Assembly: GCA_002353525.1 (NCBI GenBank)
Contig: DEJV01000010.1
Location: forward strand, 1 to 12,557
Direction: 5' to 3'
Origin: Prevotella sp. UBA2739
GTDB lineage: Bacteria; Bacteroidota; Bacteroidia; Bacteroidales; Bacteroidaceae
DNA: 12,557 nucleotides
The notes below the pieces were generated by a model that was given only the letters and a program-made list of their open reading frames with translations, had not been told where the DNA came from and made no database searches. Below are positions 5,728 through 12,557 of the stretch, in pieces; the stretch's first letter is position 1, and every line of letters begins with the position of its first letter. A program made the translations under genes and the position numbers.

Positions 5728-7107
5728 CTATTGAATAAGCCACAACACCACAAGGCCCACCAGCCAGCTAATGATAGAGAGGATGCCTACTGTGCGGATA
5801 TACCACCCCACATGAATGCGCTCCATCTTCATCAGGGCCAGACCGCTCAGCGAACCAATGAGGAAGATGTTGCCACCTATGGCCGAGCTGTAGGCGATAA
5901 CCTTCCAGAACAACCCGTTCTGAACAAATGCTGACTCGTATGCTCCGGTGGCCGACTCAGCCACCGGATAGAGTGAGAAGAAACTCATGGCCGTGGCAAA
6001 GTTGTCGAGCACGCTGCTCACCAAGCCTGTCACCACGCCTAAAATCCACACATTGTGAATGTGGATGTCGCACCAGTGGGCCAGCCACGCCAGGGCGCCC
6101 GTCTCCTGCACCACGCCCAGCGTAAGCATGATGCCCATCACGAAGAGCATCAACTGGATGACACTATACTGCAGCACACGGGGCATGCGACGATGTATCA
6201 TCTGGTCGGCATTCATCAGCTTATGGTTGAATATTTCGTTGACTATCCAAAGCACAGACAGCACACAGAAGGCCCCCAGGAACGGCGACAACTTCGTGAT
6301 GTTGTGAAAGGTGGGGATGAACCACAGTCCGCCAATACCCACAAAGAGCATCAGCAACCGTTGCCACACATTGAGGTTGGTGTCGTCGCCGCGATAAGGC
6401 ATGGCCGGCATGTCCATCTCAATACGCTCGGGCAGGCTGCGGCTGATCATATAGGTGGGCAACGCCCAAGCCAACAAGCATGGAAGCATCAGCGACATCG
6501 AGAAGTTGGTGGCCGAAACAGCTCCAATGTTCCATAGCACCAGCCCCTCTGGAGAGCCTATAACCGTCACCGCTCCGCCACAGTTGGCAGCCAGCACAAT
6601 GGCACACCCATAAAGCATGCGCATACGACGGTTGGGCACCATTGAATGCATGATGACCAGCATCATAATGGTGGTGCTAATATTATCCAGATTGGCTGAA
6701 ATGAGGAAAGTGACCGCCGTGATGAGCCACAGATACTTACGGCTGCGCCGAGTGCGAAGGAAGGGCGTGATAAAATCGAAACAGCCGTTGTTGTTCAATA
6801 TCTCGACAATCGTCATCGTGGCCAGCAAGAAGAGCACCACCTCGGCTGCCCTCCCTACATATTTCAGGAAAATGTTCTGTGCGATATAATGCTTCACGGC
6901 CGTGCTCGTGGGTACGGCTCCGGCCAGCCAGTCGGTATACTCGCCCGGATGCTGGCTCATCACGAAGTCGGTGCCATAGCAGATATAGAGCACCCAGCTG
7001 AGCGTGCACATAAACATGGCGATGGCAGCTTTGTTCACATTCGTCACATTGCCCGTGGCGATCAAGGCAAAGCCTATTAAGAGAATACAAACAATTACGA
7101 GTGTCAT
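5728..7107 (-). CDS. NhaD-like sodium:proton antiporter (ion transporter superfamily)
   Basis: This 459-residue inner-membrane protein is mostly hydrophobic with roughly a dozen membrane segments, starting with TLVIVCILLIGFALIATG. Two related motifs in the two halves, SANLDNIST (137-145) and SSVLDNFATA (364-373), are the paired Asp-Asn sites typical of NhaD and related ion transporters. CGGAVTVIGSPEGLVLW (176-192) sits where NhaD proteins usually have GGAxTPIGDxTTxMLW, so the substrate could differ; Na+/H+ exchange is the best guess. The start is the ATG at 7107, placed 15 bases after the predicted transcription start; an in-frame TTG at 7131 lies inside the promoter. pfkA follows in the same direction after 85 bases. 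Confidence 0.85.
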   Translation of the reverse strand: MTLVIVCILLIGFALIATGNVTNVNKAAIAMFMCTLSWVLYICYGTDFVMSQHPGEYTDWLAGAVPTSTAVKHYIAQNIFLKYVGRAAEVVLFLLATMTIVEILNNNGCFDFITPFLRTRRSRKYLWLITAVTFLISANLDNISTTIMMLVIMHSMVPNRRMRMLYGCAIVLAANCGGAVTVIGSPEGLVLWNIGAVSATNFSMSLMLPCLLAWALPTYMISRSLPERIEMDMPAMPYRGDDTNLNVWQRLLMLFVGIGGLWFIPTFHNITKLSPFLGAFCVLSVLWIVNEIFNHKLMNADQMIHRRMPRVLQYSVIQLMLFVMGIMLTLGVVQETGALAWLAHWCDIHIHNVWILGVVTGLVSSVLDNFATAMSFFSLYPVAESATGAYESAFVQNGLFWKVIAYSSAIGGNIFLIGSLSGLALMKMERIHVGWYIRTVGILSIISWLVGLVVLWLIQ

Positions 7108-7128
7108 AAAATCAGCATTATTTTGCCA

Positions 7129-7160
7129 CAAAAATACGAATAAATGACAAAACCACCAAA
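7129..7160 (-). promoter_or_regulatory. Promoter of the NhaD-like gene
   Basis: On the minus strand, TTTG (7160-7157), 20 bases and TATTTTTG (7136-7129) match the Bacteroidetes consensus exactly. Transcription should begin near 7122, leaving about 15 bases before the ATG at 7107. The promoter lies just after the stop codon of the upstream flippase gene (7186), so the antiporter is not dependent on readthrough. Confidence 0.8.
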
Positions 7161-7185
7161 AAAAATAATGATTTTTCCGAACCTT

Positions 7186-8643
7186 TTAGTGGGATTTTAA
7201 CAGGTAATAAACCGATACCGCCACGCTGGCCAGCACAAGCACCACGCAACCCACCCAATAGTTGTAGGTACTCTCAGAATGTATACCTATATATGTAAAG
7301 ACTAAAAGAGGCAGCTGAAACAGCATGTAGACAACGATGCGCCGCGAAAGACGGAAACTAAAACTAAATGCCACATAGACATAAGTAATGACAAAATCCA
7401 GAAAATAAGCAACCAGCATCGCATAGCCAATACCATCAAGGCCTTTCATGCGCCAGCCCAGAATGACAGTAACCACCAGAATAATGGCAGAGACGGCCTC
7501 AAGCATAAGAAACGCCAGCGAACGGCCTTTGGCCAAATTCATGTAGGCCATTGGCAAATAAATGGTACGGAAATACAAAGCAAGAACGGCAATTTGCCCC
7601 ATGACCACGATGGTTGAGAACCGACTGGAGAACAACAACGGAATGATGAAGGGCATCAGGAATGCCAGTATGATGAGCATGGGACAAATCAGCAGCAGAG
7701 AGGCCTCTATCTGGCTACACACGGTATGGCAGAACTCTTTCATGTCGTTTCCTTGTGCCGACAAGCGAGGAAAGAAATCGGTCTCTAACGAGGCGAATAT
7801 CATTCCGCCATAAGTGACAACAATCATATAGGCAGCATTATATAGACCAACCGTATCGAGCAGGGCTACACGATTGAGGTAAGTACGGATGACAAACTCC
7901 GCTCCTGTTCCCAGCACGGCGGCAATAACGAACGCGACACCCAACCGCAACATCCCTGTCCCCTCTCCTAGCAGCTTTCGCCTGAACGACAGGCGCAAGG
8001 GATAGACATGATAAGAATAGCCGATGGTGATGAGCATCTGGAAGAAAGCAGCCAACACCAATGAAGGTACGATGCCGCTCTCGCCAAAGAAATAATAGAT
8101 TGGCACAGATGTGATAAGTGTCATCAGCACATTCAGAATCGATATGAGCGCAAGACGCCGCATGTGCCTCAACGCTTTCAGCACAACCAGTTCGCCGCCC
8201 GTCACGGCCATCATGCCCACCACGGGCGATAACAGCATAAAATGAAGCGTATGGTCGCCCCAGGTGAATGTCCAACGGTCGAGTAGCGGACTGAGCACGA
8301 AGCACAAGACCACACCCAGCAAGGCCGTAAGGACGCTCCATGAGCGTATCAGCTCTATCTGGTGTTGCACCTCGCGGTCGCAGGCAAGATCTAACTCACT
8401 TTTGTTCGCCTGCTCGACTGCTAGCGAAAGATTCTTCACGCCGCTAGTGGGAATGCCTAAGTTCGTCGCACTTGAAACGAGATTGATGGTCGAATTGAAA
8501 AGCGAAATCAGTCCCATGCCCTCGGGGCCTAGTATGATAGCCACAAGCTTGTTGCGCACAAGACCAATCAAGATGTTCAGGCCTTGCACACCGCCGAAGA
8601 GACTCGTATACTTCAGAATCTGTGAATAAATACTATTCCCCAT
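7186..8643 (-). CDS. Wzx-type O-antigen/polysaccharide flippase
   Basis: This 485-residue inner-membrane protein belongs to the polysaccharide-transporter (MOP) superfamily, which flips lipid-linked oligosaccharide units to the periplasmic face. The N-terminal SQILKYTSLFGGVQGLNILIGLVRNKLVAIILGPEGMGLISLFNS is the characteristic opening of O-antigen translocases of Bacteroidetes (Gly-rich first membrane helix, then LGPEGMGL). About 12-14 hydrophobic segments follow, with short basic loops such as HMRRL, SFRRKL and RLSRR. The start is the ATG at 8643. It is divergent from the first family 2 glycosyltransferase across 73 AT-rich bases; no strict TAnnTTTG box is visible on this strand. The glycosyltransferases beside it support a role in surface glycan export. 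I assign no symbol because the glycan is unknown. Confidence 0.88.
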   Translation of the reverse strand: MGNSIYSQILKYTSLFGGVQGLNILIGLVRNKLVAIILGPEGMGLISLFNSTINLVSSATNLGIPTSGVKNLSLAVEQANKSELDLACDREVQHQIELIRSWSVLTALLGVVLCFVLSPLLDRWTFTWGDHTLHFMLLSPVVGMMAVTGGELVVLKALRHMRRLALISILNVLMTLITSVPIYYFFGESGIVPSLVLAAFFQMLITIGYSYHVYPLRLSFRRKLLGEGTGMLRLGVAFVIAAVLGTGAEFVIRTYLNRVALLDTVGLYNAAYMIVVTYGGMIFASLETDFFPRLSAQGNDMKEFCHTVCSQIEASLLLICPMLIILAFLMPFIIPLLFSSRFSTIVVMGQIAVLALYFRTIYLPMAYMNLAKGRSLAFLMLEAVSAIILVVTVILGWRMKGLDGIGYAMLVAYFLDFVITYVYVAFSFSFRLSRRIVVYMLFQLPLLVFTYIGIHSESTYNYWVGCVVLVLASVAVSVYYLLKSH

Positions 8644-8699
8644 ACAAAAGGAAAAACGTTAATTTCTTGATTTTATTACCAATTTTAGAAAAAAGATAT

Positions 8700-8707
8700 T
8701 ATCTTTG
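8700..8707 (+). promoter_or_regulatory. Promoter -7 box of the glycosyltransferase pair
   Basis: TATCTTTG matches TAnnTTTG exactly. No TTTG stands at the ideal upstream distance. Transcription would start near 8714, only a few bases before the ATG at 8717, so the message may be nearly leaderless. Confidence 0.55.
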
Positions 8708-8716
8708 TCGGTAATT

Positions 8717-9757
8717 ATGCAATCACCACTCATTAGTTTCATCATCACCTACCACAATGAGCCGCCTTCGATGCTGGCCGAATGCATCAAGAGCGTGCTC
8801 GACTTGTCACTTAGCAGAGACGAGCGGGAAATCATCGTGATAGATGATGGTTCAGAGAAGTGCCCGTTTGACATCATCAAAGACTATTCCGTGACGGCCG
8901 AAGAGCCTTCTGAGAACGCAGAGCAGCCTTCCGATAATGCAGAGCAGCCTTCTGAAAATGCAGAGCAGCCTTCTGAGAACTTGAGATATATAAGACAGGA
9001 AAACTGTGGTGTAAGCGCAGCACGTAATCTGGGTTTGAGGAAAGCCCGTGGCACGTTCGTCCAGTTTGTTGATGCAGACGACAGGCTCATCCCAACACAC
9101 TACGACCATTGCGTTGGCATTCTAAGGCACGACATGCCTGACGTCATCTCATTTGTTTTTTGTCGCAAGAATGTGGAGGCAGTAGCTTACAAGGATGAGA
9201 CCTTCGAGAGTGGTGCTGCCTATATGTTGAGTCGCAACATGTATGGCTCGGCCTGGTGCTACCTTTTCCGGCGAAGTGTCGCAGACGGCATACGCTTCAA
9301 AGAAGGCAAACAGTATTCAGAAGATGAGGAATATACTGCCAGAATGTTGGTTCGTGCCGGTAACACTTGCCATACTAACGCACCAGCCTATCTATATACG
9401 AACCATGCTTTATCAGCCACCCACCGAGTAGACTCTGCCAGCATCAACAAACGGCTATGCCAACAACTAGATACGATCATGAGTCTGCATCAGTTGCTCC
9501 CCTCACTCCCTCAAACTGAACAGCAAGGCATGAAGCGCCGCGTGGCTCAGATGAGCATGGATTACCTGTACAATACCATTCGGCTGAAACATTCACATAA
9601 AGATTTAAGAGAAGCTATCAACCAGCTGAAAAACAATGGATTATTTCCTCTGCCAAAAGGGGGCTATACTTCGAAATACAAATTATTTTGCAAGATGATC
9701 CAAACAGCATTTGGAAGGAACGTATTAGTCCACATACTTCCATTACTCAGAATTTAA
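8717..9757 (+). CDS. Family 2 glycosyltransferase with an in-frame heptapeptide repeat
   Basis: This 346-residue cytosolic or membrane-associated GT-A enzyme probably adds one sugar to the lipid-linked glycan. GT2 landmarks are ISFIITYHNEP (6-16), IIVIDDGS (39-46), NCGVSAARNLGL (96-107), the metal-binding DADD (119-122), and SEDEEYTARML in the C-terminal half, in the acceptor/base region. The donor and acceptor cannot be read. Between the second strand and RYIRQEN lies an insert of four heptads at 62-89 (EEPSENA, EQPSDNA, EQPSENA, EQPSENL) that is not part of the fold. The start is the ATG at 8717; an in-frame TTG at 8705 lies inside the promoter box. A second GT2 gene follows after 5 bases, so they form an operon. 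Confidence 0.88.
   Translation: MQSPLISFIITYHNEPPSMLAECIKSVLDLSLSRDEREIIVIDDGSEKCPFDIIKDYSVTAEEPSENAEQPSDNAEQPSENAEQPSENLRYIRQENCGVSAARNLGLRKARGTFVQFVDADDRLIPTHYDHCVGILRHDMPDVISFVFCRKNVEAVAYKDETFESGAAYMLSRNMYGSAWCYLFRRSVADGIRFKEGKQYSEDEEYTARMLVRAGNTCHTNAPAYLYTNHALSATHRVDSASINKRLCQQLDTIMSLHQLLPSLPQTEQQGMKRRVAQMSMDYLYNTIRLKHSHKDLREAINQLKNNGLFPLPKGGYTSKYKLFCKMIQTAFGRNVLVHILPLLRI
8900..8983 (+). repeat. 21-base in-frame tandem repeat, four copies, within the GT2 gene
   Basis: The units are 8900-8920, 8921-8941, 8942-8962 and 8963-8983, each encoding a version of E-Q/E-P-S-E/D-N-A. The copies differ at several bases, mostly silent or conservative, with only the first and last units changed at their ends (Glu for Gln; Leu for Ala). 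Because the period is a multiple of three, gain or loss of a unit keeps the reading frame. Confidence 0.95.
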
Positions 9758-9762
9758 TAATT

Positions 9763-10755
9763 ATGCAACATCTAATATCTGTCATTGTTTGCACGTATAA
9801 CCAACAGGACACTATTGCTCGTACTCTTGACTCCATCCTCATGCAAGAGTGTCACATACCCTTTGAAATCATCATCGGTGATGACCACTCAGCCGATGAA
9901 ACCCTGGCTATTTGCCAAACTTACGAAAAGAGGTTTCCCCAAACAATAAGAGTCATAGCAAACACTAAAAACAAAGGGGTGATAGATAATTACTTCGATT
10001 GCCTGTTATCTGCCAGAGGCAGTTATATTGCAGATTGTGCCGGTGATGATTATTGGATTGATCCATTGAAATTGGAAAAACAAGTAAATGTACTGGAATC
10101 GCATCCTCATGTCAGCATGGTGCTTACAGACTGGTGTTTTTTCAACGAACAAACCCAAAGGAGCTATCCTGGAAATCAACGAAAACTCCCCCCCATATCG
10201 TCTGGTAAATCTATGCTGAAAGACATCATCACCCAGACAGGAATGAGTGTTTTCCACCTATGTACCTCACTCTATCGTGCGGATATCTTCCGCAAATGTT
10301 ACGATGCAGACGCATACATATTCCGAAACAAAGACTTTGGCTGCGAAGATATACAAATAGCCTTCAGTATGGCTCTTCATGGTGATATAGCATTTTTGCA
10401 AGATGTCACATTATGCTATAGCATAGGTCATCCATCTGCTTCTTCACTTCCTAGCGAGAGTAGTCAGTTTCATTTCGTGCGACAAGTCACATCCCTCAGC
10501 TATTACCTTGCCAAACTGCATCATATAGATATTGAAGAATTCTTACGTAAGCGCATTTTCTCATTAGGTATGCATGCTTTCAGAGCGCACAATAGTGAGC
10601 TTCGCAACGAGACAAAAGAATATATGAACAAATGGAATGTAAAGGCAGACGTTTGCATTCATGCCTTGTTCTTGATCATGCGCTATCAGTATGTATGGAA
10701 AATGGCACTTAAAATCAGGTGTGTTGTTATCAAAATGAAGCGATGGCTTCATTAA
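9763..10755 (+). CDS. Family 2 glycosyltransferase
   Basis: This 330-residue GT-A glycosyltransferase acts on a surface glycan, with donor and acceptor unknown. GT2 landmarks are LISVIVCTYNQQDTIARTLDSIL (4-26), IIIGDDHSADET (37-48), NKGVIDNYFDCLLSARGSYIADCAGDDYW (70-98, with the metal-binding GDDYW) and DFGCEDIQIAFSM further on, a typical (E/D)D acceptor-site segment. The C-terminus is basic (KIRCVVIKMKRWLH), suggesting membrane contact. The frame is open upstream to 9688, but the ATG at 9763, five bases after the previous stop, leads straight into the GT2 core and is the better start. Base composition is more AT-rich than in the housekeeping genes to the left, as is common for exchangeable glycan genes. 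The last 26 bases overlap the convergent family 4 gene. Confidence 0.88.
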   Translation: MQHLISVIVCTYNQQDTIARTLDSILMQECHIPFEIIIGDDHSADETLAICQTYEKRFPQTIRVIANTKNKGVIDNYFDCLLSARGSYIADCAGDDYWIDPLKLEKQVNVLESHPHVSMVLTDWCFFNEQTQRSYPGNQRKLPPISSGKSMLKDIITQTGMSVFHLCTSLYRADIFRKCYDADAYIFRNKDFGCEDIQIAFSMALHGDIAFLQDVTLCYSIGHPSASSLPSESSQFHFVRQVTSLSYYLAKLHHIDIEEFLRKRIFSLGMHAFRAHNSELRNETKEYMNKWNVKADVCIHALFLIMRYQYVWKMALKIRCVVIKMKRWLH

Positions 10756-11896
10756 AAACTTTTTCCAGCCTGACTCCCACGACATGCATCGAAGCCAACT
10801 CTGACACTTCTTCTGACAATCTCTTAGACCTCGCTTCCGTTATTGGATGTGTAGCAATCTGCCTCATCGCATCGGCTAATGATGCTGCGTCGTTTATAGG
10901 AACTATTGTACAACCTTGCAGCCGTTGACAACGTGGTACACATTCTGTTGCCACAACAGGCATTCCTGTAGACATAGCTTCGAGTAGCACTAAGGGTTGA
11001 ACCTCACTACGGCTAGGTAATACCAATGCTTCACACTTATAAAGCAACTGGCGGACACTCTCTTTGTCAATTCGCCCGTAACAATTGACATGCTTTAATT
11101 GTAATCGTTTTATTTCCTGAAGGCATTCTTCACTATCTGTTAAAAATCCTGCTATGTGCAACTCGACACTAAAGCCGCTAGCTTGCAGACGACTTAAGGC
11201 ATCGAAAAGCACATCATATCCTTTCCGGTAATAGTAATCCGCTATACAGCAAAATTGGAAAGGCTTCCCTGATGGATGTATGCGAGGGTAATAATGAAAA
11301 AAAACTGTGTCTATTGTATTAGATATGTATTGCCATTTATAGCCCTTTCCATAATAACAAGCGATGTCATCAACCAACTCCTCTGAAACTGGTATAACCA
11401 TCTGTGCATTCTCATAAGATTGCCGTAACAACGGTATCTGCCAAGCTGCACTCGGAGCACAGCCAAATTCCTCTTCTAACAACATGAGAGGCAAATGCTC
11501 TGTAATGACATATGGCACACTATACTCTTCGCTAAGGAGCATTGACACATAGCCAGCCCACTTGGCACAATGGGCATGAAGAATGTCTGGTTTTCCATAT
11601 TTTGAAAGGTATCTCTTGAACATGCGCCGAACGATATATACCCATCGATTCGCATTGTATCTTATGCACTTAGGAATACCACGCTGATAGGATTGTAACA
11701 CATTTACACCATCCAACTCATGCTCATATTGGCAATAAGGTAATGACAAATAATCTTTCAGTCCTACCGAGATACCCAACTGCACATTGCTTAATATACG
11801 CACCTCATGCCCAAGTGCCTTTAGTGCCTTGGCCTGGTCTAAACAGAAAAGTCCGCCATAAGGAGGAAAGAAAGACGGTATCTCCAGGATGTGCAT
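10730..11896 (-). CDS. Family 4 glycosyltransferase
   Basis: This 388-residue GT-B glycosyltransferase would transfer a sugar from a nucleotide donor to a surface-glycan intermediate. Family signs are the N-terminal PSFFPPYGGLFCLDQAKALKALGHEV (7-32), with the Gly-rich acceptor loop and helix; DILHAHCA (104-111); a TEH segment (132-134); IADYYYRKGYDVLFDAL (218-234), where typical members have a GRL..KG strand; and the donor-site E-x7-E in RSEVQPLVLLEAMSTGMPVVAT (296-317; Glu298 and Glu306). The start is the ATG at 11896. A 20-base tandem array lies 23 bases upstream. The gene faces the GT2 pair tail to tail and its stop lies inside the last GT2 codons. It follows rpsP in the same direction, but rpsP has its own terminator. 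Confidence 0.88.
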   Translation of the reverse strand: MHILEIPSFFPPYGGLFCLDQAKALKALGHEVRILSNVQLGISVGLKDYLSLPYCQYEHELDGVNVLQSYQRGIPKCIRYNANRWVYIVRRMFKRYLSKYGKPDILHAHCAKWAGYVSMLLSEEYSVPYVITEHLPLMLLEEEFGCAPSAAWQIPLLRQSYENAQMVIPVSEELVDDIACYYGKGYKWQYISNTIDTVFFHYYPRIHPSGKPFQFCCIADYYYRKGYDVLFDALSRLQASGFSVELHIAGFLTDSEECLQEIKRLQLKHVNCYGRIDKESVRQLLYKCEALVLPSRSEVQPLVLLEAMSTGMPVVATECVPRCQRLQGCTIVPINDAASLADAMRQIATHPITEARSKRLSEEVSELASMHVVGVRLEKVFNEAIASF

Positions 11897-11919
11897 GTAT
11901 AATATTTTAAGGAGTTTTT

Positions 11920-11999
11920 CTATGCGTAAAGTAGAGAATCTATTCTTAAAGTAGAGAATCTATGCGCAAAGTAGAGAATCTATGCGTAAAGCAGGGAAA
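11920..11999. repeat. 20-base tandem repeat, four copies, upstream of the GT4 gene
   Basis: Units at 11920-11939, 11940-11959, 11960-11979 and 11980-11999 follow CTATGCGTAAAGTAGAGAAT with one to three changes each (for example TTCTTAAAG in unit 2, GCGCAAAG in unit 3, GCAGGGAAA in unit 4). The array fills most of the spacer between the rpsP terminator and the GT4 start. On the minus strand each unit shows CTACTTTnnGnATAG, close to but one base shorter than the TAnnTTTG promoter box. It is the only candidate control region seen for the GT4 gene. Confidence 0.9.
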
Positions 12000-12039
12000 T
12001 GAGAATGAACAAGCGAGAAAAAGTGGACAGGAATTCAAC

Positions 12040-12087
12040 AAAAAAGAGTTAGGATAAGAAGCTTTTAGCACTTCTATCTCCTAACTC
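12040..12087 (-). terminator. Intrinsic terminator of rpsP
   Basis: On the minus strand GAGTTAGGA (12087-12079) pairs perfectly with TCCTAACTC (12054-12046) and is followed at once by six T (12045-12040). The 24-base loop contains a further GAAG/CTTC pairing. It lies 26 bases beyond the rpsP stop codon and should separate rpsP from the glycan cluster. Confidence 0.8.
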
Positions 12088-12112
12088 CAGCTTTTTCAAA
12101 CTCCTTCTGAGC

Positions 12113-12557
12113 TTATGCCTCGGGAGCAGCCTCTTCTGTAGCAGCAGCATCGGCATTAGCAGCGGCCTCAGCCTCAGCCTTGGCAGCAGCCTCAGCAGCC
12201 TTCTTCTCAGCTACTTTCTTGGCAATCTCCTCGTTCACTTTCTTCTCTGCCTCGAGAGCTGTGGCAGCAGCATCTTTCTTAGCCTTCAACTCAGCCTCAC
12301 GAACCTTGTTAAGACCATTCTGCTTGTCAGCTTTCCATGCATCGAACTTCTTCTGGGCAGCAGCCTCGTCAAAAGCGCCCTTCTTCACACCACCCTTGAG
12401 GTGCTTCATCAGGTAAACGCCCTCACGGCTGAGGATGTTACGAACTGTGTCTGTAGGCTGTGCACCAACCTCTACCCAGTAAAGTGCGCGCTCAAAATTC
12501 AAATCTACTGTGGCTGGATTGGTGTTGGGGTTGTAAGTACCAATCTTCTCAGTAAAT
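12113..12557 (-). CDS. rpsP: 30S ribosomal protein S16, 5' end cut by the window edge
   Basis: S16 is a small-subunit protein needed for 30S assembly. The frame stays open to the window edge, so the true start is outside; 147 residues are visible, beginning FTEKIGTYNPNTNPATVDL. The S16 core is clear: EKIGTYNP, FERALYWVEVGAQPTDTVRNIL and KHLKGG. After about residue 57 comes a long tail rich in Ala, Lys and Glu, predicted as helical or coiled (EKKVNEEIAKKVAEKK), ending ATEEAAPEA. Most bacterial S16 proteins stop at 80-90 residues; a long charged tail is usual in Bacteroidetes as I recall. The TTG at 12502 is an internal Leu codon, not a start. Confidence 0.95.
   Translation of the reverse strand, partial: FTEKIGTYNPNTNPATVDLNFERALYWVEVGAQPTDTVRNILSREGVYLMKHLKGGVKKGAFDEAAAQKKFDAWKADKQNGLNKVREAELKAKKDAAATALEAEKKVNEEIAKKVAEKKAAEAAAKAEAEAAANADAAATEEAAPEA

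Noticed and set aside
6055..6537. Rightward open frame opposite the antiporter gene
   Set aside because: The product is His/Gln-rich with no domain; the minus strand encodes a convincing membrane transporter.
7186..11896. A new defence or secretion system in the right-hand cluster
   Set aside because: All four genes fit ordinary surface-glycan families (a Wzx flippase, two GT2, one GT4); no nuclease, toxin, ATPase or sensor domain is visible.
11920..11999. CRISPR array
   Set aside because: The 20-base units are directly joined without spacers, and no cas gene is present.

Overview
The window reads as chromosomal DNA of a Bacteroidales bacterium, most likely Prevotella or a close relative. 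The evidence is a set of Bacteroidetes-type promoters (TTTG, 19-20 bases, TAnnTTTG, then a short A-rich leader with no Shine-Dalgarno sequence), an S16 ribosomal protein with a long Ala/Lys/Glu tail, and protein sequences of Bacteroidales type (carboxynorspermidine decarboxylase, a GGNGS-type phosphofructokinase, an AlkZ-related protein). The genus is inferred from gene style and cannot be proven here.

Layout. The left edge cuts a leftward tRNA gene (probably Gly), with its promoter at 62-92. Next is nspC (leftward), divergent from a ThiE/TenI-fold protein gene and prs (both rightward). A strong two-way terminator at 3074-3118 closes prs. A repeat-rich spacer and the leftward AlkZ-related gene follow. 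A gene-free stretch of about 600 bases (4069-4664) holds an octamer array, a 148-base element with perfect 24-base inverted ends, and several hairpins. After it come pfkA and an NhaD-like antiporter gene, both leftward. The right half is a small surface-polysaccharide cluster: a leftward Wzx-type flippase, two rightward family 2 glycosyltransferases 5 bases apart, and a leftward family 4 glycosyltransferase that overlaps the second one tail to tail by 26 bases. The window ends inside rpsP, which runs leftward and has its own terminator.

How the genes fit together. The left two thirds are housekeeping functions: polyamine synthesis, a possible thiamine-related step, PRPP synthesis, glycolysis and ion homeostasis. 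The flippase and three glycosyltransferases would build and export a lipid-linked glycan for O-antigen or capsule. They are only part of such a pathway, since no polymerase, initiating transferase or nucleotide-sugar gene is present.

I see no defence island, phage, CRISPR array, transposase or obvious new multi-gene system. The most unusual feature is the number of short-period repeats: 8-base and 9-base arrays between genes, a 20-base array beside the family 4 glycosyltransferase, a 21-base in-frame array inside a family 2 glycosyltransferase, and the inverted-end element near 4.2 kb.
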